Positions 34,708 to 43,859 of a stretch of 64,000 nt of DNA are shown piece by piece. The position numbers and the translations under genes were made by a program. The stretch is from Bacteroidales bacterium (GTDB lineage Bacteria; Bacteroidota; Bacteroidia; Bacteroidales; F082): NCBI GenBank assembly GCA_017395365.1, contig JAFPUN010000018.1, positions 1 through 64,000 of the forward strand, given 5' to 3'. The notes beneath the pieces are model-generated. The model ran no database searches, was not told the DNA's origin, and worked only from the letters and a program-made list of their open reading frames with translations. Position 1 is the stretch's first letter. The number at the start of each line of letters is the position of its first letter.

Positions 34708-35448
34708 ATGTCAGAGAATTTAGTCATCATACCCACCTATAAGGAGAAAGAGAACATCGAGAAGATCATTCGCTATGTGTTCAACCTGCCCATGGCCTTC
34801 GATATCCTCATCATCGACGACAATAGTCCCGACGGCACCGCCGACATCGTGAAAAGTCTGATGGAGGAGTTTGGCGACCGCCTGTTCATGATTCAGCGAT
34901 CAGGGAAGTTGGGCCTTGGTACGGCCTATATCACGGGCTTCAAGTGGGCCTTGGAGCGCGACTACCAGTACGTCTTCGAGATGGATGCCGACTTCTCGCA
35001 CAACCCTGACGACCTCTCGCGCCTGCACGACGCCTGCGCCGAGGGTGCCGACCTCTCGGTAGGTTCGCGCTACAAGACGGGCGTCAACGTGGTCAACTGG
35101 CCTATGGGCCGCGTGCTGATGTCGTACTACGCCTCAGCCTACGTGCGCTTTGTCACGCGTATGAAGGTGCGCGACACCACGGCAGGTTTCGTGTGCTACA
35201 CGCGCAAGGTGCTCGAGACCATTGATTTCGACAGAATCAAGTTCGTTGGCTATGCCTTCCAAATCGAGATGAAATACACCGCTTGGAAACTCGGTTTCAA
35301 GATTGAGGAAGTGCCGATCATCTTTACCGACCGCCGCGAAGGCCAGTCGAAGATGAGCAAGGGCATCTTCCGCGAGGCCGTTTTCGGTGTCATCAATTTG
35401 CGTTTGAGAGGCATGTTCGGGAAAATCAAACCAAGGAAAGTGGAATGA
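34708..35448 (+). CDS. GT2 glycosyltransferase, polyprenol-phosphate mannosyltransferase-like
   Basis: 246 aa. It should transfer a sugar (mannose in the best-known members) from a nucleotide sugar to a polyprenyl phosphate on the cytoplasmic face of the membrane. GT2 motifs: IPTYKEKENIEKII at the N-terminus, IIDDNSPDGTADIV, the DXD-type EMDADFSHNPDD, and TDRREGQSKMSKGI. There is no C-terminal membrane domain, as in bacterial DPM1-type enzymes. The stop overlaps the dihydroorotase start (ATGA), so the two are coupled, although their pathways differ. Confidence 0.92.
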   Translation: MSENLVIIPTYKEKENIEKIIRYVFNLPMAFDILIIDDNSPDGTADIVKSLMEEFGDRLFMIQRSGKLGLGTAYITGFKWALERDYQYVFEMDADFSHNPDDLSRLHDACAEGADLSVGSRYKTGVNVVNWPMGRVLMSYYASAYVRFVTRMKVRDTTAGFVCYTRKVLETIDFDRIKFVGYAFQIEMKYTAWKLGFKIEEVPIIFTDRREGQSKMSKGIFREAVFGVINLRLRGMFGKIKPRKVE

Positions 35449-36800
35449 ACTACTATATCAAAAATGCGACACTTGTCAACGAAGGCGAGACCTTTCTGGC
35501 AAGTGTTTTCGTTTCGGACGGCAAGATTGCCAAGATTGTACGCAAGGACCAGGTCCCTGAGCCCGTCGAAGGGCCGGCTTGTGAAGTCATTGATGCCACA
35601 GGCAAATACCTCATCCCCGGCATCATCGACGAGCATGTGCATTTCCGTGAGCCTGGCCTGACGCACAAGGCCGACATCTACACGGAGAGCCGTGCCGCCG
35701 TGGCTGGTGGCGTGACCTCGTTCATGGACATGCCCAACACCAATCCGCAGACCACCACGCAAGACCTGCTGCAACAGAAGTTCGACCTTGCCGCCGATAA
35801 GTCGCTGGCCAACTATTCCTTCTATCTAGGCGCTACCAACGAAAACCTCGCCGAAGTCGTGAAGACCGACCCAAAAACCGTCTGTGGCATTAAGCTGTTC
35901 ATGGGAAGTAGTACGGGCAACATGCTGGTGGACAAGAACGATGTTTTGGTGCGCCTGTTCAGGGAGTCGCCCTGCCTCATCGCCGCGCATTGCGAGGATG
36001 AACAGACCGTCCATGAGAATACGGTGCGGTGCAAGGACTTGGCTGCCAAAGGTGAGGTCATCGCCGATGCAAGCATTCATCCTTTTATCCGTACCATGGA
36101 GGCTTGCTATAAGTCCTCGTTCAAGGCCGTTGATATGGCTGATCATTTTGGTGCAAGACTGCATGTGCTGCATATTTCGACCCAAAAGGAATTGTCATTG
36201 TTTAGAAATGACATTCCGTTGGAAGACAAAAAGATAACGGCTGAAACTTGTCCACATTACCTGTGGTTTGACAACCACGATTTTGGGGCCAAGAGCTTCG
36301 CCATTAAGTGCAATCCCGCCATCAAGTCGCACCGCGACAAGGAGGCCTTACGGCAAGCCTTGTATGATGGCTTGATTGACACCATCGGCACTGACCATGC
36401 ACCGCATTTGAAAGAGGAGAAGTTTACTGGCGACTATTTCACGAGCAAGTCGGGCTTCCCTTCCATCCAGCATTCCCTTGATATCATGGTGAATGTGATT
36501 GAGAAGGAGCGTTTGTCTTTGTTGGTGCAACTGATGTGCCATAATCCGGCCATCCTGTATCAGATTGACCGTCGAGGTTTCATTCGCGAAGGCTATTATG
36601 CCGATTTGGCTCTCGTTGACATGAACGTTAGCCATGTGATTTTTGATAAGGAAGAGTACTCAAAATGCGGTTGGACGCCGTATGATGGCATCACCTCCCA
36701 TTGTCGCGTGACGCACACTTTCGTGAATGGCAACCTGGTCTTTGAGAATGGTATGTTCCATGAAGAAGACAAGGGTATGCGTCTTTGTTTTGATAGATGA
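35445..36800 (+). CDS. pyrC: Dihydroorotase
   Basis: 451 aa. Catalyses the ring closure of carbamoyl aspartate to dihydroorotate in pyrimidine synthesis. Zinc ligands are H64 and H66 in HVHFREPG; later motifs include MPNTNPQTT, the Lys/His-bearing KLFMGSSTGNML and HISTQKEL, and GTDHAPH. Length and motifs fit the type I/AllB-like class; the GTDHAPH and HVHFREPG combination favours dihydroorotase over allantoinase. Residues about 36-44 (VPEPVEGPA) come from a dispersed repeat inserted in frame in the N-terminal beta-sandwich, away from the active site. Confidence 0.92.
   Translation: MNYYIKNATLVNEGETFLASVFVSDGKIAKIVRKDQVPEPVEGPACEVIDATGKYLIPGIIDEHVHFREPGLTHKADIYTESRAAVAGGVTSFMDMPNTNPQTTTQDLLQQKFDLAADKSLANYSFYLGATNENLAEVVKTDPKTVCGIKLFMGSSTGNMLVDKNDVLVRLFRESPCLIAAHCEDEQTVHENTVRCKDLAAKGEVIADASIHPFIRTMEACYKSSFKAVDMADHFGARLHVLHISTQKELSLFRNDIPLEDKKITAETCPHYLWFDNHDFGAKSFAIKCNPAIKSHRDKEALRQALYDGLIDTIGTDHAPHLKEEKFTGDYFTSKSGFPSIQHSLDIMVNVIEKERLSLLVQLMCHNPAILYQIDRRGFIREGYYADLALVDMNVSHVIFDKEEYSKCGWTPYDGITSHCRVTHTFVNGNLVFENGMFHEEDKGMRLCFDR
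35552..35577. repeat. In-frame dispersed repeat in pyrC (encodes PEPVEG)
   Basis: TCCCTGAGCCCGTCGAAGGG and flanks match the intergenic copy at 63186-63211 with only a few differences. In this frame it reads VPEPVEGPA without a stop. Confidence 0.75.
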
Positions 36801-36822
36801 AACAATTAAAAATGAAATGGAT

Positions 36823-37239
36823 ATGAAAAAGTGTTTTTTGTTATTGGCTGTGGCTTTGGCCTTTGCAGCATGTAACCCCAAATTGGATGAAAAAGTGGTC
36901 GAGACCTATCCCGACGGCAAGACCCAAAAGACCCAGTATTTTAATAGGAAAGGCACTTGCGTGAAAGAAGTTGAGCTCTACGAAACGGGTCAGGTGAAGA
37001 TGGAAGGCTCCATGAAAGGTGATAAGCGCGATGGTGAATGGAAGGCCTATTTCCCCGATGGTCGCGTGCAGAGTGAAGGCACTTTCGTGAATGGCCTGCG
37101 CACGGGTAAAGCCACGGTTTGGCAAGCCAATGGTAACTTGCTCCAGGAAGGTTACTATAAAGAAGGCAGACACATCGGAAAGTGGAAATATTACGATGAG
37201 CAGGGCAATCTAATCAACGAAGTCAATTACGGCGAATAA
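36823..37239 (+). CDS. MORN/YwqK-type repeat lipoprotein
   Basis: 138 aa. The start at 36823 gives a lipoprotein signal (MKKCFLLLAVALAFAAC). The rest is a run of beta-hairpin repeats of the MORN_2/YwqK type (TYPDGKTQKTQYF, YETGQVKMEGSM, YFPDGRVQSEGTF, WQANGNLLQEGYY, YYDEQGNLINEVNYGE). Such proteins are common and mostly uncharacterised. It lies 22 nt after pyrC and ends 3 nt before a convergent gene. Confidence 0.82.
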   Translation: MKKCFLLLAVALAFAACNPKLDEKVVETYPDGKTQKTQYFNRKGTCVKEVELYETGQVKMEGSMKGDKRDGEWKAYFPDGRVQSEGTFVNGLRTGKATVWQANGNLLQEGYYKEGRHIGKWKYYDEQGNLINEVNYGE

Positions 37240-37242
37240 GGA

Positions 37243-38616
37243 TTATTTCTTGCCTTTCCAGCTATAAAGGTTCATGCCGAAGGTAAACTCGGCATAGTCG
37301 ATGACGACTTCATGCACTTTCATGAAGCTGCCCACGAACATATTGCGGTTTTCGCCCAGGTAATACTTAAATCCCAAGCGACCGTAGAAGGTGCGGTAGC
37401 AAGGTGGGAGGTAGGTGTCCTCAAAGTTGCTTTCCGATGACTCGGCCAACCCCCAGGTCTTCTTTTGGTCGGTGCCATAATAGATGCCGTGCCAAAGGTA
37501 ATAGGCGCCGCCGAGGCAGAAAGCAAAGCGGTTGTAGTTGATTTCGAACATGGCCGATGGCGCGAAGTGCAGACCGCGGGCGAAACTGTATTCCATCAGC
37601 GGAATGGCATCGTCATCGGAGAAGTATTCGTGGCCGTCGCCGTACATCTGATGCGCTTTCTCATACATGCGTTTGGTCTCACCCGTCCAGCCGAAGTCCA
37701 AGGCAAGGTCGTAACTGAATTTTGGGTGGAATTGGCGGTGTAGGCCCAACTGAATGACATTGGCGAAATAATAAGGTCGTTCTGCGGGTAAGTCACTGAC
37801 CATGGTGCCATCGACGGTTTGGTAGCTGCGCATCCATTCGTTGGTTTGCAACAGGCCAACTGATTCCGAGGCGAAGAGCGAAGTGGTCTTTTGGAATTTG
37901 GGTCGTGGACGCTCTTTGGGGATCAAATCAGGCCTGCCGTTGGGATGATAACGCAAGCCCACCAGCCAACTGAACACATTGATGCCACAATTGGGCAAAC
38001 GTAAGGCTGCGTTGGAGGAGTGCGAGAATTGGTAGCGCACCAGTAAATCGAAGTTGTCTTCGATCATGAAAGTCGGTCCTGCATCGATGGCGAGGTGCAC
38101 ATTGACCACCGATCCGATGAATTCGTCACCATGCTTGGTCCAGAAGGAAAATCCGCCCATGATGTCATAGTCGAATGACCAATACTTGCCACGATAGAGG
38201 TGTCCGTTGATAAAGCCACCAAGCGAGTAGCAGTCGCCGAGGGCACGCCAATTCTCGCGTTCATAGCCATATGCGTCGCGATCGATGAATTGGATGCTGT
38301 CCACATTGTTTTTCTCGAAACGAAGGAAAGCACCATAGGAAAGGTGGTTGAAATCTTTTTCCCATTGCATCCTACCGTCAGTCTGGCGTCCGATACGCAG
38401 GTCGAGGCCGTATTGTGGCAAAACCTTCATATAGGCATGGCGTTCCTCAAAAGGAAAATACTTGCCCAAGCGACCGTCGACTTCAAAGAAAGTACGGTTG
38501 TCATAGGAGTAGAAAGATTCTTGCGCCTTGATGGGTCTGGCAAGGAAAAGCGTTAAAACTAAAACGACAAGAGTAAGGCTATTGCCTTTGGCATTGTTCA
38601 AAAAAAAAGATTTCAT
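37243..38616 (-). CDS. PagL-like acyloxyacyl hydrolase family outer-membrane protein
   Basis: 457 aa with signal peptide ending ARPIKAQ. Beta-barrel-like sequence throughout. The segment QFSHSSNAALRLPNCGINVF resembles the H-x-S-N active-site stretch of PagL, the lipid A 3-O-deacylase, which uses His, Ser and Glu. The protein is much longer than PagL (about 170 aa) and resembles the long Bacteroidota version with a repeated second half (a second barrel-like part from about 250 on). Lipid A modification is inferred. Third gene of the minus-strand set cysS, patatin, this gene. Confidence 0.68.
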   Translation of the reverse strand: MKSFFLNNAKGNSLTLVVLVLTLFLARPIKAQESFYSYDNRTFFEVDGRLGKYFPFEERHAYMKVLPQYGLDLRIGRQTDGRMQWEKDFNHLSYGAFLRFEKNNVDSIQFIDRDAYGYERENWRALGDCYSLGGFINGHLYRGKYWSFDYDIMGGFSFWTKHGDEFIGSVVNVHLAIDAGPTFMIEDNFDLLVRYQFSHSSNAALRLPNCGINVFSWLVGLRYHPNGRPDLIPKERPRPKFQKTTSLFASESVGLLQTNEWMRSYQTVDGTMVSDLPAERPYYFANVIQLGLHRQFHPKFSYDLALDFGWTGETKRMYEKAHQMYGDGHEYFSDDDAIPLMEYSFARGLHFAPSAMFEINYNRFAFCLGGAYYLWHGIYYGTDQKKTWGLAESSESNFEDTYLPPCYRTFYGRLGFKYYLGENRNMFVGSFMKVHEVVIDYAEFTFGMNLYSWKGKK

Positions 38617-38652
38617 TTGGTTTGGTTGATAGTCTGAAGTTAAAAATTAGGT

Positions 38653-39723
38653 TTACTTGTTGGCTTTTTCTTCATCGTTGTTGTACCATTCAAGATAGGC
38701 TTGGGCGCAAACTGTACCAGAGTCTACAAGCTTCTGCTTTTTAGTGTCCGATATGTCGAAGTCGATGGGCCCGATGTCAAAGGTGTCGATGAAGACCGTG
38801 CGCTGCCAGTCGTCGTTGTGCAGGTGTACGCTGTCCTGCGCGTCAAGAAGTGTGGTGATCAAAGCCTTGGTGTATGAAAACAGGGACTTGATTTCTTTCG
38901 CTGGGGGTTGGAATTCTGGATCGATGAACTTGGCGATCTCTTCTTTCCCATCCAAACGGAAACCTAATGTCTCTTTGTTGTAGACATAGAGGTTTTTGAA
39001 TTGACCAGGTCTGGCGGCTCTTGGCGATAGCGTCGACAATTTCTCATTGAGGATTTCGTAATACTCGGTTCTTCTGGCGTTGTTTTGCTGGTCGTAAACA
39101 AGGTTCTTGCGGTCGAAGACTTTAATGGCGTAGTTGTCGAGAAGGCCGCCATCGACATAAATATGGTTGTCTTTGTTGACGCCTTTCACCGCAGCAAAGA
39201 ACAAGGGGATGGACATGGAGATGCGGGCGGCATCGGCCACTTTGACATCTGGGGTGTTTCTGACATTGAACACTTGGGTGCAACCTGTCGAGAGGTCGGC
39301 GCCAATCAAGTTGATGTCCTTGTATTTCGTGTCATCCTGAAGGTCCTTAAAGGTGGCTTCTCCGTTGCCGGTTTTTTGCTTGATGAAGTCGGCCATCAGG
39401 TTGCGGAAGAAGTCGCCTTTATACCAGCCGTAATCCGTGATGAAGCGTTTGGTGTCGCGAATGTATCCCCAAGAGTCATCCAAGAAGTTTTGGAAATTGA
39501 GGTTCCAAAGGATGTCTCTCAACTCGGCAGCAGAATAGCCCAACCCGACGAGGACGGCCACCATGGCACCTGCCGAGGTGCCAGCCACGCGTTTGATGTC
39601 TTTGAGGATGCCTTCTTGGTCAAGCACCTCAAGGGCGCCAACATAGGCGATACCTTTCACGCCACCACCTTCGAAGACAAGGTTTCTAAAGTGGTACTTG
39701 CTCGTGTCGTTTTGCATTTTCAT
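38653..39723 (-). CDS. Patatin-like phospholipase
   Basis: 356 aa from the ATG at 39723; longer frames would need a TTG inside the cysS end. Patatin motifs are all present: oxyanion hole GGGVKGIAYVG, nucleophile elbow GTSAG (Ser50 in this numbering), and catalytic Asp in YVDGGLLDN. No signal peptide, so it probably acts in the cytoplasm or at the inner membrane as a lipid acyl hydrolase. It starts 19 nt after cysS and is probably co-transcribed. Confidence 0.9.
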   Translation of the reverse strand: MKMQNDTSKYHFRNLVFEGGGVKGIAYVGALEVLDQEGILKDIKRVAGTSAGAMVAVLVGLGYSAAELRDILWNLNFQNFLDDSWGYIRDTKRFITDYGWYKGDFFRNLMADFIKQKTGNGEATFKDLQDDTKYKDINLIGADLSTGCTQVFNVRNTPDVKVADAARISMSIPLFFAAVKGVNKDNHIYVDGGLLDNYAIKVFDRKNLVYDQQNNARRTEYYEILNEKLSTLSPRAARPGQFKNLYVYNKETLGFRLDGKEEIAKFIDPEFQPPAKEIKSLFSYTKALITTLLDAQDSVHLHNDDWQRTVFIDTFDIGPIDFDISDTKKQKLVDSGTVCAQAYLEWYNNDEEKANK

Positions 39724-39742
39724 GGCATGTTGGATTTTAGTA

Positions 39743-41233
39743 TCAATCAACTACCCAAGAGGTGCCTTCCTTGCCGTCCTTCAGGGTGATATGGAGTTTG
39801 GCAAGTTCATCACGAATCTTGTCGCTGGTGGCCCAGTCCTTGTTGGCTCGTGCTTGCTTGCGGATGTCGATAATGGTCTGCATGAGGCCGTCGACAAGGG
39901 CGCCGCTGCCGTCGGAGGCGTTGCTCTCCACCAAACCCAAGATGTCGAAGACAAAGTCGTTGAACAGTTTGTTGAGTAATTCCAGTTCCGCAGGGTTGAT
40001 TTGTGCCTTGCCATCCTTGATGGTGTTGACGATGCGCACGGCCTCGAAAAGGTTGGCGATGACGATGGGGCTGTTGAAATCGTCGTTCATGGCATCGTAG
40101 CAGGCATCGACGATCTTTTGTATGTCAAGTGAAGCTGCACCTTCGGTGGCTTTCAGGCTCTTGGCGGCTTTCACGGCTTCCATCAAGCGATTGTATCCCT
40201 TCTCGGCGGCTTGTAGGGCTTCGTTGCTGAAGTCCAAGGTGCTGCGATAGTGGGCTTGCAGGATGAAGAAGCGAATGGTCATGGGGCTGTAGGGCTGTGC
40301 AATCATCTCCTCACCCTTGGCATTGATGTGGCTTCCGTTAAAGAACTCATCGAGGGTGATGAAGTTACCTAGCGACTTACCCATTTTCTGTCCGCCGATG
40401 GTGATCATGTTGTTGTGCATCCAGTAGGTGACGGGTTGTTTGCCGTTGGCAGCCACGCTTTGGGCAATCTCCGACTCATGGTGGGGGAACATGAGGTCCA
40501 TGCCGCCGCCGTGGATGTCGAAGGTCTCGCCGAGGTATTTGCAGCCCATGGCCGAACATTCCATGTGCCAGCCCGGGAAGCCGTCGCTCCAAGGCGAAGG
40601 CCAACGCATGATGTGCTTGGGCTCAGCCTTCTTCCATAGGGCGAAGTCGACGGGGTTGTGTTTCTCTTCCTGACCGCTCAGTTCGCGCGTTGTGTTGAGC
40701 ATCTCCTCGAAGTTGCGTCCCGAAAGGATGCCGTAGGGGTGCTCCTTATTATATTTCTCAATGTCGAAATACACCGAGCCGTTCTCCACATAGGCATAGC
40801 CGTGGTCAAGAATCTTCTGAACCATGGCAATCTGTTCGATGATATGTCCCGAAGCGTGTGGCTCGATAGAAGGACGTAGCACGTTCAGCTTGTCCATGGC
40901 GGCGTGGTAGCGGTTGGTGTAGTATTGTGCCACCTCCATCGGTTCGAGGTTCTCGAGACGGGCCTTCTTCGCGATCTTATCCTCGCCTTCGTCGGCATCG
41001 TGCTCCAAATGCCCCACGTCGGTGATGTTGCGCACGTAGCGCACTTTATACCCGAGATGTTGCAGATACCTGAAGACCAGGTCGAAGGTGATGGCTGGAC
41101 GGGCATGACCGAGGTGGGCATCGCCATAGACGGTGGGACCGCAGACATACATGCCCACATGCGGGGCGTTGAGGGGTTTGAAAGGCTGCTTGCAGCGCGA
41201 AAGGCTATTGTAAATATATAAGGTACCGTTCAT
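39743..41233 (-). CDS. cysS: Cysteine--tRNA ligase
   Basis: 496 aa. Charges tRNA-Cys. Class I motifs: the HIGH-type [14 protein letters not shown] near the N-terminus and the KMSKS-type [12 protein letters not shown], with the zinc Cys/His set around [17 protein letters not shown] and [17 protein letters not shown]. Length is typical of the phylum. A -7 box (TACCTTTG on the minus strand) lies about 23 nt before the start. Confidence 0.97.
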   Translation of the reverse strand: MNGTLYIYNSLSRCKQPFKPLNAPHVGMYVCGPTVYGDAHLGHARPAITFDLVFRYLQHLGYKVRYVRNITDVGHLEHDADEGEDKIAKKARLENLEPMEVAQYYTNRYHAAMDKLNVLRPSIEPHASGHIIEQIAMVQKILDHGYAYVENGSVYFDIEKYNKEHPYGILSGRNFEEMLNTTRELSGQEEKHNPVDFALWKKAEPKHIMRWPSPWSDGFPGWHMECSAMGCKYLGETFDIHGGGMDLMFPHHESEIAQSVAANGKQPVTYWMHNNMITIGGQKMGKSLGNFITLDEFFNGSHINAKGEEMIAQPYSPMTIRFFILQAHYRSTLDFSNEALQAAEKGYNRLMEAVKAAKSLKATEGAASLDIQKIVDACYDAMNDDFNSPIVIANLFEAVRIVNTIKDGKAQINPAELELLNKLFNDFVFDILGLVESNASDGSGALVDGLMQTIIDIRKQARANKDWATSDKIRDELAKLHITLKDGKEGTSWVVD

Positions 41234-41255
41234 CGTTTTGAGTTTAAATTTGCCG

Positions 41256-41344
41256 CAAAGGTACGAATTTAAGTCGTAGACCTGAATGATTGGAAGAATT
41301 TCGATGAAAAACGTTCCAACTTATCAACTCTTTTCGTACCTTTG
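41256..41344. promoter_or_regulatory. Divergent promoters of cysS and kbl
   Basis: Minus strand TACCTTTG, seen as CAAAGGTA at 41256-41263, for cysS. Plus strand TACCTTTG at 41337-41344 for kbl. Both are followed by GCGGC. Confidence 0.7.
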
Positions 41345-41364
41345 CGGCCAAAGTTTTCAGATGG

Positions 41365-41434
41365 CGTAGACTCGCGTCCCAAAGTCGCGCGTCCCGCGTC
41401 AACTGAACAACTAAACAACTGAACAACTTTAAAC
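41365..41434. repeat. GACGCGAG-type repeat and simple tract in the kbl leader
   Basis: GACTCGCGTCCCAAAGTCGC followed by GCGTCCCGCGTC (to 41400) is related to the palindrome at 43694-43763. Then comes a simple tract AACTGAACAACTAAACAAC (41401-41434). Both are transcribed as the 5' leader of kbl. Confidence 0.65.
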
Positions 41435-41443
41435 AAAATAAAA

Positions 41444-42631
41444 ATGTACGCTAATTTTCAAGAGTATCTGAAAAAGGAGTTGGCACAGATCGAAGCCGAC
41501 GGCCTGTATAAAAAAGAACGCATCATTGAGAGTGCCCAAGGCGCTGAAATCATGGTTGGTGGCAAGGTGTGCCTCAACTTCTGCGCCAATAACTATCTCG
41601 GCTTGGCCGACAATCCTGAACTGATTCAAGCTGCCAAGGACGGCATGGACGCCCGTGGCTTCGGTATGGCCTCAGTCCGTTTCATCTGCGGCTGCCAGGA
41701 CCTTCACAAGAAATTGGAAGCCAAGATTGCAGAGTTCTTCGGCACGGAAGACACCATCCTTTATGCTGCTTGCTTCGATGCCAATGGTGGCGTGTTTGAG
41801 CCGCTGCTCGGTCCCGACGATGCCATCATCTCCGATGCTTTGAACCATGCTTCCATCATCGACGGCGTGCGCCTCTGCAAGGCCCAGCGTTTCCGCTATG
41901 CCAATGCCGACATGGCCGACCTCGAGAAGCAACTGCAAGACGCCCAGGCTTGCCGCTTCCGCCTCATCGTCACCGATGGTGTGTTCTCGATGGATGGCAA
42001 TGTCTGCCCGCTCGATAAGATCTATGAACTCGCACAGAAATACAACGCCATGGTGATGGTCGACGAGAGCCACTCCGCTGGCGTGGTCGGCCGCACGGGT
42101 CGTGGTGTCACCGAACACTACAACCTCCGTGGCAAGATCGAAATCCTGACCGGTACCCTCGGCAAGGCCTTCGGCGGCGCTATGGGTGGCTTCACCACGG
42201 GTCGTAAGGAAATCATCGACATGTTGCGTCAGCGCAGCCGTCCGTATCTGTTCTCCAACTCGATGGCTCCTGGCCTCGTGGCCGCTGGCATCCGTATGTT
42301 TGAGATGATGAGCGAGACCAACGCCCTGCAGGACAAGCTCCATGAAAACACCGCCTACTTCATCAAGAAGATGACCGAGGCTGGCTTCGACTGCAAGCCT
42401 TCACAATCTGCCATTTGCGCTGTGATGCTTTACGACGCCCCGTTGTCGCAGAAGTTCGCTGCCAAGTTGCAGGAAGAAGGCATCTTCGTCACGGGATTCT
42501 ACTATCCTGTGGTGCCGAAGGGACAGGCCCGTATCCGCGTGCAGGTGAGCGCCGCTCACGAGCGTGAACACCTCGACAAGTGCATCGCCGCCTTCGTGAA
42601 GATTGGTAAAGAACTGGGAATTTTGAAATAA
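41444..42631 (+). CDS. kbl: Glycine C-acetyltransferase (2-amino-3-ketobutyrate CoA ligase)
   Basis: 395 aa PLP enzyme that splits 2-amino-3-ketobutyrate with CoA to glycine and acetyl-CoA, the second step of threonine breakdown. The PLP lysine is K241 in TGTLGKAFGG; other fold type I motifs are LNFCANNYLGL, DALNHASIIDG, VDESHSAG and SRPYLFSNS. Serine palmitoyltransferase and 8-amino-7-oxononanoate synthase are relatives, but the FCANNYLGLAD start and the next gene, threonine dehydrogenase, support Kbl. Confidence 0.94.
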   Translation: MYANFQEYLKKELAQIEADGLYKKERIIESAQGAEIMVGGKVCLNFCANNYLGLADNPELIQAAKDGMDARGFGMASVRFICGCQDLHKKLEAKIAEFFGTEDTILYAACFDANGGVFEPLLGPDDAIISDALNHASIIDGVRLCKAQRFRYANADMADLEKQLQDAQACRFRLIVTDGVFSMDGNVCPLDKIYELAQKYNAMVMVDESHSAGVVGRTGRGVTEHYNLRGKIEILTGTLGKAFGGAMGGFTTGRKEIIDMLRQRSRPYLFSNSMAPGLVAAGIRMFEMMSETNALQDKLHENTAYFIKKMTEAGFDCKPSQSAICAVMLYDAPLSQKFAAKLQEEGIFVTGFYYPVVPKGQARIRVQVSAAHEREHLDKCIAAFVKIGKELGILK

Positions 42632-42705
42632 TGCTGAATGATGAATGCTGAATGATGAATGTCGCAATGCGACGCTGGGCTTTGTCCTAATTCAGCATTC
42701 AGCAT
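42631..42705. repeat. ATGCTGAATGATGAATG inverted repeat between kbl and tdh
   Basis: Left part: direct copies of ATGCTGAATGATGA. Right part: ATTCAGCATTCAGCAT, their reverse complement. The loop holds a second stem (GTCGCAATGCGAC, 42661-42673). The whole can fold in the kbl-tdh transcript. Confidence 0.75.
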
Positions 42706-42738
42706 TCCACATTCCGAATTTTAAAAAAGAGTTGTTAA

Positions 42739-43686
42739 ATGAAAAAGATATTGATCGTTGGTTCCGGCGGACAGATCGGAACAGAATTGGTGAAGAAGCT
42801 TCGCCGCACCTACGGAAACGAAAACGTGGTTGCGAGCGATCTTCGCCCTTTGACTGGTGAGATTGTCGAGACCGGTCCTTTTGAAAGAATCGACTCGACG
42901 CAAATCATGCAAATCGTTGAAGTGGTGAAACGCTACAACATCGACACGATTTATAATCTCGCTGCCATCCTTTCGGCCACGGCAGAGAAGAACCCCATGT
43001 TGGGTTGGAATGTCGGCATCGGCTCGTTGGTGAACTGCCTTGAGACGGCCCGTATCTTCAACTGCGCCGTCTTCACGCCTTCATCTATTGGTGCTTTTGG
43101 TGCCAGCACACCGCACGACAACACGCCTCAAGATACCATTCAGCGTCCTAACACCATCTACGGTGTGACCAAGGTCACCGGAGAATTGTTGAGCGATTAT
43201 TACTTCACCCGCTTTGGCGTGGATACCCGCAGCGTCCGTTTCCCTGGCTTGATTTCCAACTTGACTTTACCTGGCGGTGGCACCACCGACTACGCTGTGG
43301 AGATCTACTATGCCGCCGTGAAAGGTGAGAAGTTCTACTGCCCCATCAGCAAAGGCACCTACATGGACATGATGTACATGCCTGATGCTTTAGATGCCAT
43401 GGTCGACATTATGGAGGCCGACCCGAGCAAGCTGGTGCACCGCAACTCGTTCAATGTGACGGCCATGAGCTTCGACCCGGAAATCATCTACAATGCCATC
43501 AAGAAGTTCTATCCGAACTTCGAGATGGAGTACAAGTTCGACCCGATTCGTCAGGCCATAGCCGACAGCTGGCCGAACAAGATGGACGACAGCTGCGCCC
43601 GCAAGGAGTGGGGTTGGAATCCGAAGTACGACCTCGACAAGATGACGGTCGAGATGATCGAGACCTTGAAGAAGAAGCTGCTGTAA
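42739..43686 (+). CDS. tdh: L-threonine 3-dehydrogenase, epimerase (SDR) type
   Basis: 315 aa. Oxidises L-threonine to 2-amino-3-ketobutyrate with NAD+, feeding Kbl. It belongs to the extended SDR/UDP-galactose-epimerase-like class, not the zinc alcohol dehydrogenase class: nucleotide motif GSGGQIGTELV at the N-terminus, NLAAILSATAEKNP, the Tyr-x-x-x-Lys pair in YGVTKVTGE, and RFPGLISN. The operon order kbl-tdh supports the assignment. Confidence 0.93.
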   Translation: MKKILIVGSGGQIGTELVKKLRRTYGNENVVASDLRPLTGEIVETGPFERIDSTQIMQIVEVVKRYNIDTIYNLAAILSATAEKNPMLGWNVGIGSLVNCLETARIFNCAVFTPSSIGAFGASTPHDNTPQDTIQRPNTIYGVTKVTGELLSDYYFTRFGVDTRSVRFPGLISNLTLPGGGTTDYAVEIYYAAVKGEKFYCPISKGTYMDMMYMPDALDAMVDIMEADPSKLVHRNSFNVTAMSFDPEIIYNAIKKFYPNFEMEYKFDPIRQAIADSWPNKMDDSCARKEWGWNPKYDLDKMTVEMIETLKKKLL

Positions 43687-43693
43687 AACAAAA

Positions 43694-43763
43694 GACGCGA
43701 GACTACGGGACGCGAGTCTATGGGACGGAAAATCTCGTGTCCCGCGTCCCGAAGTCCCGCGTC
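43694..43763. repeat. GACGCGAGACTACGGGAC palindrome
   Basis: Arms 43694-43711 and 43746-43763 pair at 16 of 18 positions, with further internal copies (GGGACGCGAGTC, TCTCGTGTCCCGCGTCCC). It lies 8 nt after the tdh stop and could fold as a terminator-like hairpin. The intergenic stretch 43687-44084 holds this repeat, the element at 43860-43988 and no gene. Confidence 0.75.
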
Positions 43764-43859
43764 AAAAAACTGATTATAAACCAAAACAGAGGCCTATGAG
43801 ATAACGCTTTCAAGCGATCTGCACATCATAGAATAGGAAAAAGCGAAGTAGCTTAATCT

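Noticed and set aside
39724..39750. TTG at 39750 as start of the patatin gene
   Set aside because: It would overlap the cysS stop region and gives no better N-terminus; the ATG at 39723 leaves the whole patatin domain intact.
41401..41434. Possible glycine riboswitch or other leader RNA before kbl
   Set aside because: The leader is a simple AACTGAACAAC tract plus a GC-rich repeat; no tandem aptamer-like conserved core is visible.
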